Source: Scenedesmus sp. ARA3 | Taxonomy: Eukaryota; Chlorophyta; Chlorophyceae; Sphaeropleales; Scenedesmaceae | Direction of reading: 5' to 3' | NCBI GenBank assembly: GCA_004335835.1 | Contig: RWJK01001263.1 | Span: 4,039-68,038 of the forward strand | Length of the DNA stretch: 64,000 bases | Part shown: positions 12,001-22,060 of the stretch, in pieces | How the letters are laid out: every line of letters starts with the position of its first letter | Position numbering within the stretch: the stretch's first letter is position 1 | The notes under the pieces: generated by a model | What the model saw: only the letters and a program-made list of their open reading frames with translations | What the model was told of the DNA's origin: nothing | Database searches by the model: none | Made by a program: the position numbers and the translations under genes

Positions 12001-12775
12001 TGCTGCACGCCGTGTGGGCTGTGCTCCACATCTGTTGCCTCCAGGCACTGCGTATGAAAAGGCACAACAGGGTGGGTGGGATACACAGCGGCATGCTGTG
12101 CACGCAGACCGACACATAAACGTACAAGCATACGGGCTCAAGGGAGTGTGTGTATCGACAACCACCAGCTTCACTCCTGCGCAAAATGGACCTAAGGAAC
12201 AGGCATTCAACAGCACATTCTGTGGGCACTACTGATGTATACCATCAGTATACAAAACACGAATGTGAAGCCTGCAGTAACCCACCTGTGCATTGATGCC
12301 TGGCCAGAGAGTGTTGACCATGCGACACAGCAGCACCCCATCCTTCAGTGCTCCTCTGAACGACTGATCCGAAGAAAATGGCACAAACACTCCTGTGGTG
12401 GCTTGAACGAATTCAGATGCCGCCTTGCGCTTGGCTGCAGGGCTCAGCGCTGTGGCGACTGGGCCAGGAGCCATGGTCTGCAGTGGCGTGGTGCAAGCCA
12501 CTTCAAACTGTTCCTCACTGTGTTGCTCCTGCAGGGAGAGGGGCAGCATGAGCGTGTATGCAGCTGAGCAGCAAAATATACGACGATTACTTGCTGACAT
12601 GAAGGCATTCAGCAGTCAAGTGCAGCTTGGTGCAGGTAACAGCCAATGCAGGTGATGGCAGTCAACCCACCTTGAGCAGGTGCCTGGGGCTGTTGTTGGC
12701 CAGCTCGCTGCAGATGGCATCCGAGCCTGTTATAGGGTAATGATCCTCTCCCATGTGTTCTTCGAACTTAGCCAT
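6076..12775 (-). CDS. Kinesin-14 with N-terminal calponin-homology domain (KCH type)
   Basis: Minus-end-directed-type microtubule motor. Exon 1 starts at ATG 12775 (MAKFEEHMGEDHYPITGSDA). The CH domain spans 12530-11830 (FRGALKDGVLLCRMVN), followed by a Gln/Pro/Met-rich region. Coiled coil lies in 11200-10490. A neck plus motor start (LYNTVQDLRGNIRVFCR) is near 10170-10120. The motor continues with the P-loop GQTGSGKT (about 9515), switch I NDRSSRSH (8710), switch II DLAGSER (8605) and HINKSLSALGDVMAAL (8320), ending near 8094. A coiled-coil and Ser/Ala-rich tail with TPRATPR runs to TGA at 6076. The order CH, coil, internal motor, tail and the neck before the motor match plant KCH kinesins, which link actin and microtubules. 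Exon phases agree where checked, for example SSR|SSAR before the last exon. It shares an upstream region with DAD1. Confidence 0.93.
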
Positions 12776-13456
12776 CACCAGCTGTCTCCGGTTCTACCTG
12801 ACGCTGTCTCACTGCATTGGTGCCTGCAGCCTCTCAGCGCCCTCTGTTCGCTGCAGTCAGGTGTGAGTCAGGCACAAAAAGTTGCATACAGCGACTGCTA
12901 GACCGGTCTCCAAGCCCTACTTCGAGCTTTGCTCGTTGTGCAGGTTTGTTGTTGCTGGCCCAGCCGTCTGCAAATACACCGTATGCTGGTGGGAAAAATC
13001 GAAATAAAGCTTTTTGTGCGCAGAATAGCACAGCAGCAACTTCAGTGATGCCTGCACTGTGTGAACTGATGGGCCGAAGCTCACGAAACGTAGGCGTCAA
13101 CAGCCAGGAACCCCATAACCACACGTTTAAAGCTGCTTGATGGTAACCGAGAGGAACAGAGAGCATGAGGGATGACTTATTTTCATATTTGCGGTTCACT
13201 GCATCCTGTACCCAGGTGGTTGCATCCTGTCGTGGCTCTCTGACTACCAATCGGTCAACATTTATTCTTTGCTTGTTTAACACATTACGCTGCTACTGCT
13301 GTCACTGAGCACAGGTTCGCCTGTACCGCCCTTGCTGCAGACGCTGTGCTATTTGTTGTGACTGTTTCGTAATATATCTTGGAGGGTGTCGCTTCCAGTG
13401 CTTGAAGGCGGTGCTACGCACTGATCAGCAGCACAACAGACAGCAGACTCACCAGG
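12776..13456. promoter_or_regulatory. Shared divergent promoter region, kinesin / DAD1
   Basis: 680 bp between the two start codons, which point away from each other. No coding frame is convincing here. I cannot point to a clear TATA box or other element; the region must contain both 5' UTRs and core promoters. Confidence 0.5.
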
Positions 13457-14718
13457 ATGTCGGGCATCACCGAGCTGATCAACACTTTTGTCACGGAGTA
13501 TAAGAAGACACCTGCTAAGCTCAAGGTATGCCCCCAGGCCTCCGCCTGCTCAGCCACAGCAAGGTGCAAGGAGCAGAGGCAGCACAGGAGCGGTTGCAGC
13601 AGCTGTGCCTCAACCGCTTGTGATCAAAGCTCAGCAGCGGACAATCTCTGACATACTGGATTGACTTGACTATGCAGATCATTGATGCATTCATGATGTA
13701 CGCGCTGCTTACAGCAGCAGCACAGGTAAGAGCAGTGCCGTGCCCTTGACGACCCTGGCATCAGCCAACCAGCTTTATCTGCTGTGTGATCGTGCTGTAT
13801 GTGCGGCTCATTGCCATGACTATCATCAGCCAACATAGGCAGCCGCTTGTTGAGCCGTGCATGCAGTAGGCTTTTGCAGCTGCGGCAGGCAAGGATACAT
13901 GCAGCAACATTGCCAGACCTCTCATCAGCTGCCTGCAAGACAGCGAGGAGCATGACAAACGACCAGCAGCATATGACACTGTGAATACCACCGGCTCCGC
14001 CGTGCACTGTGCTACTCAAACATCACAGGACTTACTATCTGCACTGCTTGCGCTGCAGTTTGCCTACATGATGCTTGTAGGCACATTCCCTTTCAACTCC
14101 TTCCTGGCAGGCCTGCTGTGCTCACTAGCCTTCTTCTCACTCACAGGTGTGCTGCAGCAGGCTGCACGATGAAGCCAGTTGAAAGAAACAGCAGCAGATC
14201 AGCATGTCAGCATGGCACAGTCTGGCAGGCCAACTGCTGCCGAAGCAGCTGGTCAACAGCAGCAGCTGGACAGCAGTGGCGCACCCCTGCTCTGGGGCAC
14301 CTGCCCCATAATGCATGCTTCTCCATGCACGCTTCATTTGCCATCTGGGCCGGCCCTGCACACCAAGCATGGCCAAGCAACGCGCATCTAATGCGACTGA
14401 GGACCAGTCCATGACATAGTGCAACACAGCAACAGCCTTGCACGTGTATGGTGTCTGCTTGAGAACATCTCCACAACACTGCCATCCTTTTACTCCGTCG
14501 CCATGCGATACAACACCATCTGTCACCCATATTTTCAACCAACTATGCACCAAAATTTGCTTCTGCAATTCCTTGTCCGTGCGATTGCAGCCTCACTGCG
14601 CATGCAGTCAGACCCAGCCAATAAAGACTTTGAGGGCCTGTCACCGGAGCGGGCCTATGCAGACTATGTGCTTGCCAACATGGTGCTGTTCCTGGCAGCT
14701 TGGAACTACATCGGATGA
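13457..14718 (+). CDS. DAD1: DAD1, oligosaccharyltransferase subunit
   Basis: Small integral ER membrane subunit of oligosaccharyltransferase, needed for N-glycosylation; named for the cell death seen when it is lost. Four exons: 13457-13525, 13678-13725, 14059-14146 and 14591-14718, total 333 nt, giving 110 residues plus stop, close to the usual 113-115. Recognised by MSGITELINTFVTEYKKTP at the start, FAYMMLVGTFPFNSFLAG in the middle and the family's C-terminal block DFEGLSPERAYADYVLANM ending NYIG. Three hydrophobic segments are visible. All introns are GT-AG. TGTAA signals follow at 15078 and 15098. Divergent from the kinesin and convergent with SYP81. Confidence 0.94.
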
Positions 14719-15077
14719 TCATACAGCATCACGATTTTCATGCTACATTGGAAGTGACAGCAGCAGGAGCAGCAGCAGGTGCTGCAGCACAAGCAAGCAC
14801 AGCAGCACGGCACAGCACAGGTGGCACAGGTGGCAGCTGCAAGCGCAGCTGCTGGCAGCGCAAGCAGCGCAGTACCCGCCTGTGATGCTCACTGCGCGCC
14901 AGGCAGTTTGTGCCTACGAGGGAGGCAGCAGCAGCAGCAGCGCAAGGCTGCAGCTGGCACGGCTGCTGGCTGAGCGGGGGGTGATCACTTTAGTTGGGGC
15001 GAGCAAGCTGGGGCTGGGTTAGGGAAGAATGTTAGGGGTGGTTGTGTCTGATGGTAGTTGTTTCAACACCTGCTTGA

Positions 15078-15102
15078 TGTAAACAGGTGCGTACACGTGT
15101 AA
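15078..15102 (+). terminator. TGTAA polyadenylation signals, DAD1
   Basis: TGTAA at 15078-15082 and 15098-15102, about 360-385 bp after the DAD1 stop. TGTAA is the usual poly(A) signal in chlorophycean algae; use here is inferred. Confidence 0.5.
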
Positions 15103-15544
15103 CAAAGTGGTGCAACCGCCAAGGCTTCGGTTTGGGTTGTTTTTCACCAGGGATATTGCTTGTTGACATGCTGTTCCCTGCCCACACAATGGCGGGTACT
15201 ACCTGCCATTGTAGTACTGTCTGCGTGCTTGACAGCGTGACTAGTTTTGGAGGCTGCAGCCGCTGCAGCTGCCTGAGCAGCGGCGCTGCTCACAACAGCC
15301 TAAGGCTGAAGTGCAAGCTGCGTGTGCATGCACTCCGGGTCAAATCAGGCAGCCCTGTTGAGGCACAGATTCAGCACCTTAGAATGCCAACCGTTGGCAG
15401 GCTGCAGCTCCGTGTGACCGTCACAGTGACTGGCGGTGCCGGGTTAGCTAGCCTTGTTTGGCATGGCCAAGCAGAGTCTCAAGCCAGGTTGGATGTGGAG
15501 TCCCAACAGGCCGAAGCTCACGTCAGTGCACACATTGTCAGAGG

Positions 15545-15558
15545 TTACACGGGTTACA
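15545..15558 (-). terminator. TGTAA polyadenylation signals, SYP81
   Basis: Two TGTAA motifs on the minus strand (TTACA at 15545-15549 and 15554-15558), about 535 bp past the SYP81 stop and directly beside the palindrome. Use is inferred. Confidence 0.4.
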
Positions 15559-15559
15559 T

Positions 15560-15601
15560 AACACGTTGCAGGAGCCAATGCATTGGCTCCTGCAACGTGT
15601 T
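15560..15601. repeat. Perfect 42-bp palindrome, no spacer
   Basis: Two 21-bp arms meet at 15580/15581 without a loop; the left arm begins AACACGTTGC and its centre is CCAATG|CATTGG. The bases just outside (t and g) no longer pair. It could form a cruciform in DNA or a long hairpin in a read-through transcript. No flanking direct repeat that would mark a transposon is obvious. Confidence 0.97.
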
Positions 15602-16089
15602 GTGAGCACTCCTGCACAGAGCGCGTCATATGACTCTGTGGGCAAACACAGCAAGCAGAGCATCCATCAAGATCCAGGACAGTTTCTGAAGTCGGGAGCC
15701 AGCCAGCTGCCACGGCTGCTTGATTCAGACATACTGACACCTGCGGCCCAGCCGGGTGGTCTACAGAACAGCCCAAAACAACACGACCATCAAGCAAAGA
15801 TGCGTGCTGGCCATCATCTGACCGGTCGGACCACATGGAAAACACACACAGCAGCCTAAAGGTGCTGTGCGCTGCTACGTACACACAAATTGGCAGCCAT
15901 GACGGCTGATCCACAAATGGGGAACTGCTCGCCTTGTTCAACTGCAAAGATGCACAGCTTGAGGCTGCGCCCTGAGTAACTGCTGCATCCGCCTGCCTCT
16001 GCCTGATCTGCGCCGCTGCAGCTAGCTGACGAATCACTAACATCTACACACGTCAAACCAGTAATAGCTGACTGCTGGGCCAGTCACAG

Positions 16090-19025
16090 CTAGCTGTTGA
16101 ACCAGTCGAAGAAGAGCAGCAGCAGGCTCAGCGTGACCATGAGCACCAGCAGGTAGTAGCGGCTGCTGCGGTTGAGCACGATGGTCTTCTTCAGGTCCGC
16201 GTTGCCGCGCTTTATGTGCTGCACGGTGTTGCAGCGCACACACGCAGGACACAGAAAAGAGAGCGCAGCAAAGCATCAGCAGCAGCAATGAGAACAGAGA
16301 TGGATGGTCTTCTTCAGGTCCGTGTTGCTGCGCAATGTTGCAGTGGATGCGCGTGCAGGGCGCAGCAAAGCGAGCGCAGCAGCTGCGAGTAACACGCTGG
16401 TGATGAAACCAAAGCATTACACTGTGGGATTCGACTGTTTGAGCACATTGCAACAGTTGAAAACCTGCTGGGTAGATCAGCATTGTGAAGGATGACAGTC
16501 CACAAAGATGGCTGAACAAAAGCTTCCAGCAGACGATGCACCAACAGCACAATACACACGTGCATCATCCCATTATCGCGTAATAGCCGTGCACGCAACA
16601 CACCTGCGTGGCGTCTACTGCGTTGTTGTACAGCGTCTCTATCATCTCCGCCTGCTGCATGACGGCCGTGCTGATCATCTGGTTGATGGTGGTGATCTCC
16701 CGCATGGTGCGCTCAATGCCCTGCGCCTGCTGCACAGCAGACGACAGCTCCTCCTGCAACACACACGGTGCCCAGCCATTGCAATGCAGCGACAAGCAGC
16801 ACTAGGCAGTAAGGCAGTAGCCAGGCAAGTCGATCAACTGTGCTGTAACGTGTGCTCCAAGACGCGACACACTGCTCCAAGCAGAGCAGCAGCGGAGGGG
16901 CCGGCGCAGATGCAACAGCGCTGCATGCGGCATATATATATGCCGTGTGCGCCTCCAGCAGCTGCTGCAGGGATCAGCATGCACAGGACAGCTCTGCGTG
17001 TGCACCACCCCTGAGCCGCACATACCCCTGCCAGCAAGCGTGCTGCGGCACCGCATCAGTTGCTCCGGAACCGCCTGCACAGTGCTCAGCAAAACTGCAG
17101 AAGCATCACTCACCAGCAACTGCCGTGTGGGGTCCTGCTGCTGCACCTGCTGCTGCATGCTGCCGTTGCCTGCATCGCTGCCGCCGCCGTCTGATGAATG
17201 CCGCTCCTTCCGATCTGCTTGGCTGTTGAGCAGCTGCATCGCAAGTAGAGTGTGACGCGCACGCAGCACTCAGACACGTGCATAACAGATAAGCTTATGA
17301 AGAGAGGGGCAAGACCAGAGGCAGCCACTGCCAGGTCACAGAATGATAACAGCAGCAGCGATAGACATTTATGTGCAGAGAAGCGTGCAAACAGCATACG
17401 CATGTTGATGGAACTGCCTGATCACTGCCAGTGTAAAGGCCCCATAGCATCTGCTGCAAGGACAGCACAGCGACAGCACTTGCTCGGCAACGTCATCTGT
17501 TCTGCTGCTGCTGCTGCTGCCGCTGCTGCATCACTCCTGCTGGCTGCTCACCGCTGAGTGCGGCACCTTGCGGTGCTGCCGCAGCTCCTTCGCCAGCGAC
17601 TGCTGGTAGCGCACCGCCCTGCACTTGTCAAAGCTCGCTGTCACGCTGTGCAGCTGCTCCACAAGCACCAGCACCTGCAGGTTCACACATGGTTAGGCAG
17701 CAGGCGACATGCACAGTGTATCTGCAGATAGCAACAGCGCAAAGATGAGGCACATTGCAGCACTGCGCTTGTTCTGCATGCGGTGTATGAGTTTCTGCTG
17801 TCCCTGATAGTTGCTCCTGCAAAGTGTGCCTTTTCAGCTCCTTGCCGTTTGCGCAGTGGCTCCTGTGCGCAGCTGCTTTGCATGACAGCAGTGCATGGGC
17901 AGCGTGGCGTGCAACCTGTGCTGCTGCTGGTGTCGCTGCTGGTTTGGCTCTCAGACATGCATCAGGCACCCCAATCATGCAGCGCTGCGCACAGCAGCGG
18001 CCTGGCAGGCGCAGCTGCCGCCGCGCCACGCAGGTGTAGTTGCCGGCTGTCACTGCTGCTGCTGCAGCTGCATTTCAAGCACGCGGCCGGCGCCCTACTG
18101 CATGCACATCCCTGCCACGCAAGCTCACCGCGCCGTGTAGGTGTGCTGCAGAGTGCTCGTTAATCAGTGGCTGCCGCCCATCTGCTGGCTGCTGCGCTGC
18201 TACCACTCCATCCTTTAGCGCATCTAGGTGCTGCGTGATGGCCCGCACTGCCTGGCCTACTTGCTCCTCTACTTTGTCTTTGCCTTGCTCAGTGAGCTTT
18301 CCTGCAAGCAGCCAAATTGTAGGTGGTGGTGTGCGGGGCTCGTATGCGGTGACAGCTGGAGCAATGCGGTTGAGCGCCGCCGTGTGGGTGGTACATGCTG
18401 TGGCTGTATGCAGCTGCTGCGGAGATGTGGAATGCTGGATGCAGTAAGTGGGTTGCTGTAGGGCGCACACACCTACTCCATTGCTGCACGTCAACTGTTC
18501 TAGCATTACAACGAGAACTTGCTACAATGTCAATCATACGCTGGACCATATGCTGCGTGAGCATGCAACAAGCATCAGGCCAACTGCTGCTTACCAGTGG
18601 ACAAGTAGTCCCGCTTGTTCGCTGCTATGAACTCCCTGAGGTCGTGTATTGACCGGCTCTGCACACCACATAAATTACACTTAGCCTTATGCTGCACAGA
18701 AAGCCCATAGCGTGGATGCACTGGGCTGCTAGGCCTGCACTGCTGCAAGCAGAAACAAGTCACCCACCACACCCTCTGCCACAGTTGAGAACTGTGAGCG
18801 CTCCTTCTTTGGCTTGAGTATCAGCGACTGTGTTTGCTTCCTGGCGTCCTCCTGCGTGTATGCACGCAAACTTTGAGGCCAGTGTGCTGCTAAATGCGAT
18901 CGTCTGCTGTGTCGTCCTTTGCTACTGCTGGTGCTGTTGCTGCTGAATGCACTCACGGGGCTAAGACCTAGCACACTACACGCTGATTGAACTGATTGAA
19001 CCCAATCATCTGTTCGATCAAGCAT
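16090..19025 (-). CDS. SYP81: SYP81 / syntaxin-18, ER Qa-SNARE
   Basis: Tail-anchored SNARE for Golgi-to-ER retrograde fusion. Eight exons can be stitched. Exon 1 (19025-18957) begins MLDRTDDWVQSVQSACSVLG and ends at a GTGAGT donor. Exon 2 carries LKPKKERSQFSTVAEGV, exon 3 SIHDLREFIAANKRDYLSTG, exon 4 (about 18300-18130) GKLTEQGKDKVEEQVGQAV. Exon 5 (17676-17554) carries EQLHSVTASFDKCRAVRYQQ. The SNARE helix (about 16755-16605) contains INQMISTAVMQQAEMIETLY, with the expected glutamine in the zero-layer position. The last exon (about 16217-16090) has NADLKKTIVLNRSSR followed by the membrane anchor LLVLMVTLSLLLLFFDWF and TAG at 16090. The N-terminal DRTxDW and KPKxRS motifs fit plant SYP81 well. 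The last exon has a partial duplicate upstream (16300-16360). Confidence 0.88.
16300..16360 (-). repeat. Decayed copy of the last SYP81 exon start
   Basis: On the minus strand this repeats GGACCTGAAGAAGACCATC and the flanking intron tail (gctgcaaca...gcagcaac) of the real acceptor/exon at about 16235-16175, roughly 125 bp upstream of it. It lies in the intron and lacks the membrane-anchor part. Confidence 0.75.
16928..16945. repeat. 18-bp AT-core palindrome in a SYP81 intron
   Basis: Perfect palindrome with CGGC/GCCG ends and an alternating AT core. No function is assigned. Confidence 0.8.
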
Positions 19026-19686
19026 CTTCGAAGCAACTGATGCAGCTGAACTGTCGAAACTGGTTCAAACTCGAGCTAGCGTCACGAACAATGCTGCACC
19101 TTCCTGCACAGTGTGCATGGCAGATAACCATCAAAACAATGCACAAAAGTCGGTCAACGTCTCAGGCAGTGCGCTGCTGCTGGTGTCGACGGGGTTTGAT
19201 GTGACAGGGGTTTGAGGTACAGGGACCTGTACCATCAGCAGAAGCAGTGGCAGGAGCATGAGCAGTTTTGGCAGTGCAGAATTAAACATCAATAGAAGGT
19301 ACACAACATGCGTTTTACACCCACTACCTACATCTCCTCAAGCCAGTCAACTACGTCAATCAGAGCTGCAAGTGCCACTTGCAGGCTGTGCCTGCCAGAT
19401 CAATGATCACCTGCAATCTGAGACTGAACACTCCCAGAGAACATGACAGCTGCTTCAATCAACAGAGCAATCACCATGATTTCAGGTGCGATAACATGGT
19501 TATCTGTACTGCCATGGCTGCCACTTGCAAAGAGTCGCACGCGCAGCACAACAACTCTGGACAACCGGCACTGCACACCACTTGTCCAACCACACGCATT
19601 CATCGAACCCCTAGCTCCCAACCCTCTACAATCTAGAGGTCCAAAACATCAATCCAGTAAGAATCAACCAGCAAGCAGGCCGGCAG
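19026..19686. other. Intergenic, dynein 3' end to SYP81 start
   Basis: 660 bp between two minus-strand genes. Contains a TGTAA motif for the dynein transcript (19315-19319), an 18-bp inverted repeat GGTACAGG-ga-CCTGTACC at 19216-19233, and presumably the SYP81 promoter. No coding frame is supported. Confidence 0.6.
19315..19319 (-). terminator. TGTAA polyadenylation signal, dynein heavy chain
   Basis: TTACA on the plus strand, so TGTAA in the transcript, about 370 nt after the dynein stop. Its use is inferred. Confidence 0.4.
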
Positions 19687-22060
19687 TTAGCTAGACAGGC
19701 TCGTCAGCAGCGCCACACCCCGCTTGGTCCAGTGTGCTGCATCCTTGCTACTGGGCAGCCGGATGTCCAGCACGAAGTTTGTGCTGTGCCCGGTGGTGCT
19801 CAGCACGCCGCGCCGCTCCGCTGTTTTGTACAGCGGGCAGTTGTAGTGCGGGTACGGGCTGAAGCTGGACAAGTCCTTGGGCACCATCCAGATGACCGGC
19901 ATCTGCGTGAACAGCACCTGCACGGCAAGCAGGGCGCGGGCGGGTACCAAGTATCAGAAGCAATAAACTGTTATTTGACAAGCTGTGTTAGCAGCTGGGG
20001 ACAGGATGGTAATCACCAGCAGGGCGCCCAATGAAGCGCAGTCACACAGACAGCTGCTAGGTGCATGCGCCGCCTGACACCACTTGCAGCAGGCAGTGGA
20101 CTCGAGCAAGCAGCACACGCGCAAAACTATGCAGGGGCGTTCGCAACACCATCCTGCGCTGAGTTGCAGGCAGGACTGATCAGACCTGCAAGTGCTGCCC
20201 TGCGTGCAAGCACAACGACACTGCCTGGCTGCTTACCTTTGGATGCGACTCCACCAGTTCATGGCTGCTGCTGTCCCATCTGGCACCCTCCAGAAAGAGC
20301 CCCCTGCAGTACACACCATCAGCTGGCGCTGCCACAGCCTCCCCGTCTGCGCCTGCTGCTGCTGCCGCGCCCGTTGCTGCTGCTTCTGGCAGGCCGTCCA
20401 TGATCTCAAAGTCAAAGTCAATGGTGTCGATGGGCAGCTTGAGCTTGCGCGCATAGTTCTGCTTCGCACCAGTCAGGAACGCCTGCAGACAACACGCAAT
20501 TGGCAGTGATCATGCACTGGTGTGAGCAGAGGCCGCTGATCAGTACAGTACACAACAGATGCACCTGCTGCACCTGTGTATCGCGACGATCGTGCATACT
20601 GCCAGTGCTGGTAGCAAGCTATGCACCTCAAGCAAAGCAGCCCCAAGAGCCGCACCTGAGTGAAGAAGAAGCCGCTGATCCAGTACACGGGTGGCGCGCC
20701 GTGCTGCAGCCAGCCGCTGAAGAAGGCCACGCGCTCCAGCACCTCGCGCACGTAGCCGCCCAGCGGCTTGAGGCTGGGGAAGGACTTGCGCAGCCACAGG
20801 CCGGGCACCTGCATCGCGCACAGCAGCAGGCCAACTGTTTCATGCAACTGCTGTTGGTGTTCATAGCTGGGGAAAGGACCGCGCAGCCACAGCCCGGGCA
20901 CATGGCAGGACGACAAAGCGGCAGCAGCAGCAGGGGTTGTTGCGAGGCCAGGTGAGGCAAGTTGAGGACATGCGAGGACCAGGGAGGCACGGCAAACCAC
21001 AAGGCGGCAGCCAGCGCATGTGCAGACCGCAAACACGCTGCGAAAGCTACAGCTGCAGTTGCAGCTGTGTGCAGTTGGTATCCCTTGACAGCAGCGCATG
21101 CGCAATGCAAGTGCTGTTTGCGGGCCGATCCACTGGCTTTCCAGCAAAGATACCCATCTGCAGCAAACCGCTGCAGCATACGCAGCCATGACTCATGTAA
21201 CATGCTGCATCCGAGGTGCCCGGTAGCGCACCTTGCCATCAAACAGCGAGCGGCCGAGTGCGTCCAGCTCTGCGCTCATCAGCGCCAGGCCCTTGCACGC
21301 CTGGTCCAGCGCCAGCAACGTGCTGCGCATCACGCTCAGCAGGCTGTTGAAGCGGCCAAGCTCCTGCATGCGCAATAGTCCCAAGCAGCACCAACAGCAG
21401 CAGCAGCAACATCAGGCCCTTAAACATACGTGCGTTGGACCTGGGCATACATATTGCTTGCCAGCTTGCTCCTGTACTGTTTGAGCTGCCCTGCAGATAG
21501 CATGATTGATGCTGGAAGCACTCGGCAGCGCGTGCGCTGTGTCTGCACACTGTTGCCGCCTGTGGTTTTGCAGCAAGTTCAGCACAGCAACCGCCCTGTA
21601 CGCATTGCTGTCACAGCATCACTGCAGGCATCGCACCTGCACCAGCACTGTGTTCATGCTGTTGTAGTAGTCCTGAGGGTAAGCCCGCTCAGCAGCCTCG
21701 AGGTCAAAGTTGGGCGGCAGCCGCCCCAGGATGTCAGCAGCAACCTCGGCAATGACGTCCTCAGCACTGCGTATTGCCGGCACTGCTGCTGCTGCTGCTG
21801 CTGCTGTGCCTGAGGCGCTGCTGTCCTGAGCATCTGCTGCTGCTGCAGCGCCGGTTGAGCTTGCTGCTGTGCTGCTGCGGGGGCCGGCAGCAGGCTTGGG
21901 TGCAGCTGGTGCAGGGGTACTGCTGCTGCTCTGGGTGAGCAGCAGGCTGTCCAGCAGCAGCTGTGACTCCTGCAGGTCCTTTGCAATGTCTGCGTTGTCA
22001 TGCAGGCCAAACACTGCTGGCGCTGTGGACAGCGGCAGGCTGTTGATGTAGTCCAGATAG
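19687..22060 (-). other. Dynein C-terminal region with low-complexity insertions
   Basis: After [20 protein letters not shown] (about 22055-21995) comes a Ser/Pro/Ala-rich insertion of roughly 55 residues (about 21940-21770) before [21 protein letters not shown] second Ala/Gly-rich stretch ([18 protein letters not shown], about 20390-20330) interrupts the C-terminal domain after [14 protein letters not shown]. The flanking sequence is well conserved dynein, so these look like surface-loop expansions in frame. Confidence 0.75.

Larger units (their letters stand above)
14719..16089. other. Convergent intergenic region (3' UTRs of DAD1 and SYP81)
   Basis: No recognisable gene. Holds the 3' ends of both neighbours, TGTAA signals for each strand and the 42-bp palindrome at 15560-15601. 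The first 250 bp are rich in CAG/GCA. Confidence 0.6.
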
